Shown here in pieces: positions 11,057 to 20,537 of a stretch of DNA of 64,000 nt. Position numbers and translations under genes: made by a program. Under the pieces are notes generated by a model. The model saw only the letters and a list, made by a program, of their open reading frames with translations. It was not told the DNA's origin and did no database searches. This DNA comes from Rosa chinensis (lineage: Eukaryota; Streptophyta; Magnoliopsida; Rosales; Rosaceae): the NCBI RefSeq assembly GCF_002994745.2, contig NC_037093.1, positions 15,201,555 to 15,265,554 of the forward strand, written 5' to 3'. Position 1 is the stretch's first letter; the number at the start of each line of letters is the position of its first letter.

Positions 11057-12273
11057 CACTACTACAAAAATTGAATCAGACGATGCCTCTCACACGACGC
11101 ATCATACTTTTCCGTCGTCTGATTAATTTTTTTTTTTTTTGGACGTCATTTTTACAAAATCTGTCGTCTAATATGGACTTATGAATTTGTTTAGAAGGCG
11201 TTTAAGGACAAAACAGTTGTGTGACGCTTAAAAAATAGAGCGGCAAGTTTCCCACCATATAAGTGGTGCCAAACCCCATCTCAAACCCCAAATTCACCCC
11301 CCCCCCCCCCCAACATGTATTAATCATACGACGAAAAATAATAAAGCTGTGGTCTGATCAATATGTTTGGCTGAAGGAGGGAGATTTCCCACCACCATTT
11401 TTCACTACCTCCCTAAAGAGGGAAGTCAAATTGATTGGAGACATATACCAAATTTAAAATGGCTGCATTCAGACCACATGTTTATAAAATCCTGTTGTGT
11501 GAGTCCTTGTTCAAATCGATATTAGTCGGGCTTAAGAAAAAAGCAAAAGCTCCTCACTTTCTCTCTGTCTCTCTCTCTTAGTACCACAACCAAAGCACAA
11601 AGCTCCTCCCTCTCTCGACAGCGTTTTCCCAAAACCAAACCCTCGCTCTCCCAAATCCTCACTCCTTCCCTCAGCTTTCTAGGGTTTCAATTTTCAAATC
11701 CCCACCATCCTCCATCTGGATCCCCAAATTTCAAATCCTTAATTTTCAATTTTCAAATCCCCCAGATCTGGTTGAAGGTTTTGGTTTGGGCTTGGAGAAA
11801 AGAAGTGCAGTAATGCTTGGAGAGCCAACATAAACACGAAGGACATCCAAGACTTCTTCGAGCAGTCAACCAATGATGCTCTCTCCGGCGGTAGTCTCTT
11901 TCCGATCCATTACCACCTTTAGGGACTTGATTAGGGTTTCAGGTTTCGCTTCTTTCTCATTAATTGATCCAATTTCCGACGCGTTTGCTGCCTTACGATT
12001 GCGAGAAGCGAGTTTGCAAACTCAAAATCGGAAACAAAGCCTTTCAGATCACTATTTCGATATTTCTGATTTCGTTTCTAGTTTTAATTGGCTAGGGTCA
12101 CCACCCAAATTCGCCTTCCTCTCTCTGTCAAAAAACCAAAACAAAAGATGGGACTGGGATAGCAGTGGCAAATTTCGTGGCTGGAAGAAGTGAAATATTC
12201 CGTGGTCCAAAATACCCATACAAGATCGTTCCAAGATTTTTCAAAATCTAGAAACACCTGCCCGAGGGTCACA

Positions 12274-13035
12274 ATGACGACTCGAATTGCTTCGGGAGTC
12301 GGAGCGAACTTGCTCGGTCAACACTCCGCCTAGAGAAACTAGGGCGCCATTGCTAACTTCGGCAATCTCGACCCTGAGGTTCTCTTTCTCTTTCTCTTTC
12401 TATTTCTTGATTTGCATGACAATTAGAAATTTGAGCAACTAGGGTTTTGGCATCAAGTTCGTTCCACTTGGTTTTGTATACTGGTTGTTGATTTTCTTGT
12501 TCGGTTGGTTTTTCAGGTTAGTGAAGAATTGTTGTAGGAGCTGTTTGTTCAAACCAGTCCTGTTGGTATGTATCTGATTATAAGCTTTCTTTGTGTATTT
12601 AGTTTCTCTATATCCCATCTATTAATGAAAATAAAAGAAATTGAATTGATTAAGATATGTTAAAACTACTAATGGTACTCTATGCTTATTTTCGTGCAGT
12701 TAATATCTATGTTCCCAAAGATAGAATTACTAACCTTCATCAAGGACACGGATTCGTGAAGTTCCGAAGTGAAGATGATGTATTTTTGTGCAGTTAATAT
12801 CTATGTTCCCAAAGATAGAATTACTAACCTTCATCAAGGACACGGATTCGTGAAGTTCCGAAGTGAAGATGATGTTGATTACATAGGTTTTCATTTTCTC
12901 AAGTTATTGAATAGCTCCCTGATTCCTATTATAGATGCTGTTTCTGATTATAAATTTGTTGTTTTGACTGCTATGCAGGCAATCAAGGTGCTTAATATGA
13001 TCAAGTTTTACGGAAAGGCAATTCATGTAAATGAG
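12274..13035 (+). pseudogene. SF3B4: Captured SF3B4 (splicing factor 3B subunit 4) fragment
   Basis: The pieces keep their introns: exon 1 at 12274-12378 (MTTRIASGVGANLLGQHS start), exon 2 at 12517-12565, exon 3 from 12700 (VPKDRITNLHQGHGFVKF) and exon 4 at 12979-13035 (AIKVLNMIKFYGKAIHVNE). Together they are the N-terminus and first RRM of SF3B4, a U2 snRNP component that binds pre-mRNA near the branch point. Exon 1 has two in-frame TAGs and exon 2 one where tryptophan is expected. Exon 3 is tandemly duplicated with a 94-bp spacing (12694 and 12788). The capture was of genomic DNA because introns are present. It is not functional. Confidence 0.85.
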
Positions 13036-14358
13036 GTATGTAATTCTGTTTTCCCTAGCTTCAGAATCTTCTAGTTGTCAAGATCACATGTTTCAGATTT
13101 TGATGGTTATGAAATTCTTTAAAAGCATAAGCACAATTTTTTGGGCAATTGTAAACTTATATAATATGAGTAGTGATTCTGATATATAACTTCTGGTCAA
13201 GGAAGAAAAAGACTTGCTCAGTTGACTGCTTCATCATTGAACTATAATGGTTTTATTCTTTAACAAAGAAGGCTAGCCTCCAGCACTAGCCCACCTCTAG
13301 CCCTTATCTTATACACTAGTCTATTCTTCACTGGCTAAGCAAGGTAAGTGTAGCTGGTCCCAATAAAAAAAAAGAAGTATTCAATTCCTAGCAGGCCCAA
13401 AATTAGAGACTGGAATTGGGTATTGGCTTTAGATTTGATTAATTTTCTCTGGTTAGGTATTTTGATTCACTTTGCCTGAGGTTGGCACCTACTTATTTAA
13501 GGTCTACAATCTCTATATATAATGAGGTTTTTTATTAAATGAATCTTGTCTCAATTATCATTTTCGTCTTCCTCCCCTCACCTTCTTTCTTTACAAAAAT
13601 GTTACAAATGAGCACTTAATGATTGATGTTTAAGTTCTTTTTTCATTTTTCAAGTGCAAGTAACCCTTTTAACTAGTAGAAAAAGGATTAAGGCATAACA
13701 GTATGTCAACTTAATGTCATTGTCTATTCATCATGCATTTTCTACTACCCATTTCGCATGCAACAAGAGAACATGGGTCGAACTGATATCACTATTACCC
13801 ATTTCATCTATAAATAAGTTGGTGTATTATCAAGTGAATGAAAAATAATATACGGACAATCTTCTCTAGCTTCATGTATTTTTCTGCTCTTGTAGATTAA
13901 TGGAAACAATTCGGGTTTTGGATGATGAGTCTGGTTGCTTTGACGAATGATTATATTTGTATCAACTCTATGTTTTGGAAATATAAATTACTACCTCTAA
14001 TATGATCCTCTAAGCACAGTTGCAACTTTTGGGCCACAACCTAAGAGGTTTAGTCTCTCAGTAATTGATTCTATAGCATGGTGGTATTGCCTTCTGTTTA
14101 TAGGTTGTTGGTGACTTCCTAATAGATTAAAGTTTCAGGACTCTTGGGCATTCAATAATATATATTACTAGCTAGATTGCATTTTACTCCTTTCTCACTT
14201 GGTATATTTGTGCTCTTAGGTATGATCATGTTCTGTTTGTTTGGCTTGAAATAGCATATTATGTTTTGAACATATGGAGGCACAAATCTTACCTTAGAAG
14301 GAAGAACATAAAATAGCAGTTATCATCATTACTAGAACCTCTTTTGTTTGGTTGGCAG

Positions 14359-15428
14359 GTGGTAGTCAATGTTGGCTGCGGCACAGGAATTCTTTCTATC
14401 TTTTGTGCTCAAGCTGGTGCAAAATGTGTAAGCACTTTACTTGATCATTATCTTTTGCATTCAAGATATTCAACAAGTTTATGTCTTGTTATGTTCTCTA
14501 TCCTATACTAAGAGATAACATTTCACCACCATAGTTTCCTCTTTCTTTTATCTGATACTTGATGATTATGATTGGTTCTATTTTATCTAAATATTATTTG
14601 TATATAGGCTTCTTAGAGAAAACAATTGGTGAAATTCCTGATCTATCACCAACGTTCAAAGCTGACTGAAATTTTGTTTACTGCAGTTTATAGGAAAGAA
14701 AGCTACCTATGCCTTGAACGAGGGTCTGTGAGTAATTGAAGATAGGTCATGTACAATGACTTATTGTATTCTTGTAAGTACTTTGCTTTCCCTTGCACCG
14801 ACTTATTAATCTGACTTACACATGTATAAGCCAACCAATGGTACTGCTAACTTTTTTAGTTCTGCAGGATTTGATATTGATGAGGAGGTTGATGTTATAA
14901 TTTCAGAGTGGATGGGATACATGCTTCTGTATGAGGTAGCTATAAAAAATTTTGTATATTATATTCTTAAAATGTTGGTTATTGGATTGTATAATTACAG
15001 CTAGTTTATAATTGTGCCTCTGAATATATACATGGGCATATATGGTTCGAAATTATTTTGTTGACATGCTTACTTTTCAACAGAGTGTGGTTGGGAGTGT
15101 CATTATAGCCACAGATCGCTGGCTAAAACCCAGAGGTCTTGTACTTCCTTCAAATGCAATGGTAATTTTCTGTCTCTTTGGTCTTTCAATTGTTGTGGCA
15201 TGTACATCTTTAGTTATAAATACACGGTTGTTGCTTTAATGTCATTGAATTGACAATCATATCAACCTCATATGTCGTTAACTTGTGGATTATGAACTAT
15301 AGTACGTATGCAGCTTCGTCAATATATTTTTGTACAACATTAGATGCTAAATGAATTTGGTTGTGTCATGCTGATTTTGTTGTTGACTGCTTGCAGTTGT
15401 ACATAGCACCTATATATTCATGTTGCAG
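14359..15428 (+). pseudogene. PRMT6: Captured PRMT6 (protein arginine methyltransferase) fragment
   Basis: Exon-like blocks with AG/GT borders: 14359-14427 encodes the SAM-binding motif I (VVVNVGCGTGILSIFCAQAG; D changed to N), 14868-14935 encodes DIDEEVDVIISEWMGYMLL with the catalytic double-E loop, 15084-15161 encodes GSVIIATDRWLKPRGL, and 15397 onward starts LYIAPI. This matches the catalytic core of plant PRMT6, which methylates histone and other arginines. The exons between motif I and the double-E loop are missing or unrecognisable, so the fragment is dead. It runs straight into the phosphofructokinase piece. Confidence 0.8.
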
Positions 15429-15702
15429 GTTTCATAGCTATGTATGCTATACTTGCCAGTCGCGATGTGGACTATTGTTTGATTCCAGATTCCCCCTTTC
15501 TTTCTTTCTTAAAAGGACGAGGTGGACTTTTTGAGTTCATTGAAAAACGACTCAGAAAATGAACATATGGTTATTGTGATTGTTGAGGGAGCAGGACATG
15601 ATCTTCTTTTAGAGAGCTTGTAATCCATGAACCAGCAAGATGCTTTAAGAAACAAGCAACTTAAAGACATTGGGTTATGGATATCTCAGAGGATCAGGGT
15701 AT
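15429..15702 (+). pseudogene. PFK: Captured ATP-dependent phosphofructokinase fragment
   Basis: After an AG at 15427-15428 the sequence encodes [19 protein letters not shown] and, after frameshifts, [32 protein letters not shown] and IGLWISQRI. This run of motifs is the C-terminal half of plant ATP-dependent 6-phosphofructokinase, the glycolytic enzyme. At least one frameshift and a TAA interrupt it. It is fused directly behind PRMT6 sequence with no spacer, so the junction is chimeric. Confidence 0.8.
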
Positions 15703-16414
15703 TACATGCAATCCTACAGAGTTAGTGCTTGGAAACTTCCAAAGCTAGACTCCAATGAGGCCATGAGAGCAGCAAAGCTAGACACAAGTAAATTTCTGGA
15801 TGTATTTTGCTAGGAGAGCACTATTAGATGTACTCCTTTTGGGGATAAAAGATTAACTTTGCACAATCCATTTTGGTGCATGATGTGAATTATAACAATT
15901 TCTTCTATATATATATATTGATCAGTTAATTTGGTCTTTTTTGATTCCACATCCAACAAACATAATGCATTCAATCATTCTATTAGGACAACAATAACCG
16001 CAAAAAAACTATCGTATGTGCACAATAGTCACAATGACCCAAAAATAAAAACTGTCGTCTGAATGTAAAATAGATAATGGATACTTTGAAAAACTGTCGT
16101 CTGAATGAAAATCACACAACGGGCATAAAATAAAGTGACCTCTGAATTGCCTTCACACAACAGTTTCTAAAGTCGTCCGTCCTTTGAATTGCCTTCACAC
16201 AACAGTTTCTAAAGTCGCCCGTCGTCTGAAGAATAGTCACGCAACAACTAATGCTGTCGACAGGCTGCCGGCATGCTGCCGACATGCTGCCAAGCCCTTC
16301 ACACGACGGTTCCCTAAAATTGATCTTCATTAGACGGCGCCTTGATAGACGACGCTTTGCCTCCATATCAGACGACGTTTTTAGCCATCGTCTGATTCAA
16401 TTTTTGTAGTAGTG

Positions 16415-18677
16415 TATCTTTCATGGGACTCCACAATCCCCCACCCCCAACAAGGAAGCTACCTCTTCCTGTAAATCTATACCAACATTTTTACAGAACA
16501 CAACTGAAGATTTATCAAAATTCACAAGTTGTCCTGATGCTCTGCATAAGTTTCAATCACATCCTGGATTTCATAACAAGCCTCAAGAGAAGCTTGAGCA
16601 TATAACATACTATCATCAGCGAAAAGTAAGTGATTAACAAAAGGAGCTTCCTGACAAACCTCAATGCCTGGCAACAAACCAAGATGTTGTTTCTGTTGTA
16701 GAAGTGCCAAAAAGCCCTCTGCACCTATCAAAAATAAATAAGGTGATAGTGGATCACCCTGCCTCAATCCTCGGCTAGGTGTAACTAGTCCCCTAGGCTT
16801 TGTCCGAAGCAAGAAGGAAATTTTTACCGAGTTTACACACTGCATAACCAAATCAATCCAAACTCAAGTAAAACCAAATCTTTCCAAAACCCTCCCGAGA
16901 AACTCCCATTCCATTCGGTCATACGCTTTGCTTAAATCCAACTTTAGAGCCATGAAACCCTCTTGCCCTCCCCTCTTGTTGTGTACGAAGTGAGCAATCT
17001 CATTAGCCACTAGTATATTATCTGTAATTAGTCTACCAGGTGTAAATGCACTTTGAAATGGTGAGATAATCTCCGGCAACAAAACCTTGAGCCTGTTTGC
17101 AATGGCTTTCGAGCATATTTTGTAAATAACATTGCACAGTGCAATAGGCAGTAAATCCGACATCCTCACAGGATTATCGACTTTTGAAATTAAACAAATA
17201 TGAGTATAATTCACTTGTTTTAACAAAATCCCAGTATGTAGAAAATCCTGTACGGCCTCTGTCACATCCTTCCCAATATCCTTCCAGTAATGTTGGAAAA
17301 AAAGTGGGGGCATCTGGTCCTGGTGATTTTGTAGGATATATTTGGAATAATGCACACCTAATTTCATCGTCCGAATACTGCTCACATAGTTGAGCATTCA
17401 TTTCCGGTGTTACCCTAGGCTGTATAGCCTCCAAAGTCTGCGACATAGCTTCCATATCAATCGGAGACGCAGTGAACAAATCAGTAAAATACTTCGTGAC
17501 AACCTTCTCTACACCATCATCATCATCACACCAAACTCCATGTTCATCAAATAATCCATGTATAGCATTCTTACGTTTTCAGTTAGATGCCTTACGGTGG
17601 AAGAAGCCCATATTTCTGTCTCCATCTTTTAGCCACATCACTTTTGCTAGTTGCCTCCAAAACGATTCTTCTTGGGAGAGAAGAGATTGTAGTTTGTCCA
17701 TCAATCTTTTTTTTCTCTTCCTGGATTGACACTGTAGAAGTAGAATCCAACAACTCTTCAAGTCTGACCCGTACTCCAAGCATCTGTTGCTGCCTATGCC
17801 TAAAAGTCTCCTTCTGCCATTTGTCTAAGATAATCCGGGTATAAGCAATCTTCTGGACTACCTGGAACATGGGAACCCCTGTAAATTCAGTCTGCCAACA
17901 TTGCTGCACAAGCGGATCGCACTCTTGATATTGTAACCAAAATGACTCAAACTTGAAACGATGATGCTTTGGCCGCTTAGGAATAGGAACCTCACTAACT
18001 TGAAGGAGGATTGGGACGTGATCGGAATCACTAGGAGGGAGGTGAGTGACTTTAACAAATCTGAAAACATCACACCAAGGAGTACAAACTGCACGGTCTA
18101 AACTGAGATGGGTTTCTGAGTTCCACCATGTAGCCCTAGGCCCCTGAAAACCCAAGTCTATCAAATCATAGTAGCCAAGCGCCTCACGAAATCCCCTCAT
18201 CTGCCTCTCTACCCTAGGTGGCCCATCGATTTTCTCTTCATTGTTAAGGATCTCATTGAAGTCCCCAATTACTACCCAAGGCAGTGAATCAATATCCCCC
18301 AAATCCTTTAGTAGTTGCCAGGATCGATCTCTGTCATTTGTACGAGCATAGCCATAAAACCCCGTTAGGCGCCTCCGTGGATCACCAGGACCTCCATGAA
18401 CTTCCGCATCGATGTGATCCACTGATTTCGTGCACACCCTCAGATCGATTTCTGCACGCCAGAACAATCCCAATCCTCCAGCCAGTCCATCACTAAGAAC
18501 CTCTTTGGAGTTCGGGAAACCTAAAGCCAGGTGCAGAGATCAAAAGTCCTCCTACCTGCTTATCTTCGTCTCACAAAAAAACACAACCTGAGGTTTGTTT
18601 TGGGCGATCAAATCTTTCAATGCCCGTTTAGTAGTGTCGTTGCAGATTCCCCTGCAATTCCAGCTAAGAATTTCCAT
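16415..18677 (-). mobile_element. Broken L1-type LINE (ORF2: endonuclease and reverse transcriptase)
   Basis: The minus strand starts at 18677 with MEILSWNCRG, the typical first residues of plant L1 ORF2 endonuclease. The endonuclease body follows (VVIGDFNEIL; SDSDHVPILL), then reverse transcriptase blocks: FQSAFTPGRLITDNILVANE, ALKLDLSKAYDRMEW, GLRQGDPLSPYLFL and the catalytic FADDSM near 16610. Several stops and frameshifts are present (for example near 18545, 17590 and 17190). The element ends inside the RT domain, after codons for VESHERY, where the CACTA element abuts. ORF1, RNase H, 3' UTR and A-tail are missing here. Confidence 0.85.
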
Positions 18678-19238
18678 TAAAAATGGTAAAGAGAACTCTC
18701 TTTCTAGAACCCTAGAAAGCAAACCCTAACAGAGCAAAACTAGGTCAGAAAAAAAAAACACAAAGTTATTGATTGGAACAAGTTAAGTAATGTTTATCTT
18801 GATACTGATTGATTTTTGAAATTTTGCAATTTATCAAAAAAAAAAATACCTTTGTTCTTTCCTTTTTTGTGTTAATTAAAGATCATCTAATTGAAATCTT
18901 TGTATATGAAACTTGATTTCATTCTGTAGTGTCTGCTGTAGCTTTTGAATAACTACACCTTTTTTGCACTGTAAAATAGATAGAACAAACCAAAACCCCA
19001 GTATTTGTTATGTATTAGATAGTTAAGGAAGCATCATTTACATTAAATAATTCCAATTTATTTTGCATAATACATGTGCATGAAAAAGTTTTGAGTGAAG
19101 TCAATACATGAATGTAGCTGTTATATTGTGTGAACTTCATTTTGATTGTTATAAACTAAGGTCTGTATCATTAAGTCTTCCTTTCACTATACTAAACTTC
19201 ATTTTGAGTTACAGTTCTGTATTTACACATGTATATAT
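18678..19238. other. No gene seen
   Basis: AT-rich sequence with A-runs near 18750 and 18838. I find no coding signal. It may include the 5' leader of the LINE up to about 18760 and, on the minus strand, sequence downstream of the LAX fragment. Confidence 0.5.
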
Positions 19239-19355
19239 GTGCCAGAAAAACGTCGATAGCTTGCTCTTAGCAGAAGCCTTGGAATCACTACCATCTTCCC
19301 TTTCCATCTCTAAGTAGTTTCTGGCAATAATGGTCTCGACCTTCTTGGAAGCCAT
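19239..19355 (-). pseudogene. LAX: 5' fragment of an AUX1/LAX auxin influx carrier gene
   Basis: On the minus strand the ATG at 19353-19355 starts MASKKVETIIARNYLEMERE and runs to KLSTFFWH, matching the N-terminus of LAX-type auxin importers of the plasma membrane. In the family HGGSVYDAWF should follow; here the frame runs into unrelated residues after the histidine codon and stops. The transmembrane core is absent. About 100 bases of leader-like sequence upstream (19356-19460) look like the gene's own 5' UTR. Only the first exon or part of it is present. Confidence 0.65.
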
Positions 19356-19627
19356 TGTTATAGAGCTCTTAGTGGTGTGGGAGGGAAGCAATGGATGAGT
19401 GTATGAGTTGTCTATAAATAGATAGAGGAAGTGCTTCTTTCTTCCCACTCTTTTACTCACTAATTAATTAAGCTAAGAAATATAGCTTGCCCCTTTGCTT
19501 TTTGTAGATATAATTCCATAAGCAATAATTGAGAAACTGAAGTTGAGACCTAGCTAGATATATAAGCACATCAACATTGAGAAATAATTGAGAAACCCAA
19601 GTTGAGACCTAGCAATAATTGAGAAAC

Positions 19628-20489
19628 TGTAAGTACTTGGACTACTCCCTTCAACACATGACTTTCCCAAGATCTCAAGGACAACAGACATGCAAAGAAT
19701 TAGGAGCGTATCTCTCCTAATTGCTCGTAGAATCAAAGGAAATAAAAGAAGATCGCATGAAGAGAATTTCAAGGAAACTATCTCACTGATCTTGAGATAA
19801 AGGTCTCTTTAATACATATCATATTTACATGATTCTAAATTGATATGCATTGATTTTAATTGATCTCAAAATCTCTTTATATATGCATATCCGATTACAT
19901 GATCAAAACAGTTTTAAAAAACCTTTCCATGTTTATCTTATTCGGTGATTAAGATACGATTTGTTTGAGGGGGAGTCTTGCTCCTATAAAAGGGTTTTAA
20001 AACTGATTTATGAGGTAGAGTTTTGTTTTGCATAAAATTAGTTTTTACTTGAACCACTGGTGTGGTTGTTCAAGTCTTTCTTTGAAAACTCTCAGTATTT
20101 TGTTTCATGTATTCCATTGCTTAATTAATCACTTGCATAATTTATTCTCAAGATCAGGGAGAAGATTGAGTACGGGGATGATCGAATACAGATTGGCTAG
20201 TAGTCGATGTTGTTCTAGTTAAAAGTTAGAACAATAGTAAAACAAGTTAGCATTTGTTGCTAAGTGAAAGTGTTTGTTGTGAACAAACATTACTTGTATA
20301 CTGTAAACTTGATTATTTCATATTGGATTGATTCTTCGTGTTGGCTACGCAAAAAGCCACGCAGCGAAGTTTCCTCAATGGAGAGGTTTACACTGCATCA
20401 GCAAATTTCCGTGTTATGAATTATATTTCCGTTAGATAAATTCCTATGTGCAAAGTTCTGTACAATTATTGTTCCATCGAGTAATTACA
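19628..20489 (+). repeat. 5' LTR of the Sirevirus-like element
   Basis: Starts TGTAAGTACTTGG and ends AATTACA. A TATA-like CCTATAAAAGG lies near 19983-19992, about 500 bases from the LTR end. It is followed at once by the PBS-like TTGACATCAGAGC. Confidence 0.95.
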
Positions 20490-20510
20490 TTTGACATCAG
20501 AGCAGGTTCT
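20490..20510 (+). promoter_or_regulatory. Primer-binding site of the Sirevirus-like element
   Basis: ATCAGAGCAGG directly after the 5' LTR resembles the initiator-methionine tRNA complement (TGGTATCAGAGC) used by most plant copia elements. The first bases depart from the consensus, as seen in some lineages. Confidence 0.6.
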
Positions 20511-20537
20511 AGAATATTCTAGTAGATTGCAGGGACG

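Larger units (their letters stand above)
11057..16414. mobile_element. CACTA (En/Spm) element carrying three host gene fragments
   Basis: Both ends read CACTACTACAAAAATTGAAT in opposite orientation. Repeated subterminal motifs (GTCGTCTGAA and its complement, ACACGACG/ACACAACGG) cluster in the outer few hundred bases on both sides, as expected for transposase-binding sites of CACTA elements. No transposase is seen, so it is non-autonomous. The interior carries exon-intron pieces of SF3B4, PRMT6 and phosphofructokinase, all on the plus strand. The stretch 11480-12270 looks like a captured 5' region with CT-rich leaders but was not identified. The 3-bp flanks differ (CAA left, TAT right), so there is no target duplication. 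Confidence 0.9.

Noticed and set aside
11290..11310. C-run as a regulatory element
   Set aside because: Simple homopolymer inside the CACTA element; nothing supports a function.
14640..14760. Additional PRMT6 exon
   Set aside because: An AG-bounded block exists, but its translation does not match the expected methyltransferase segment.
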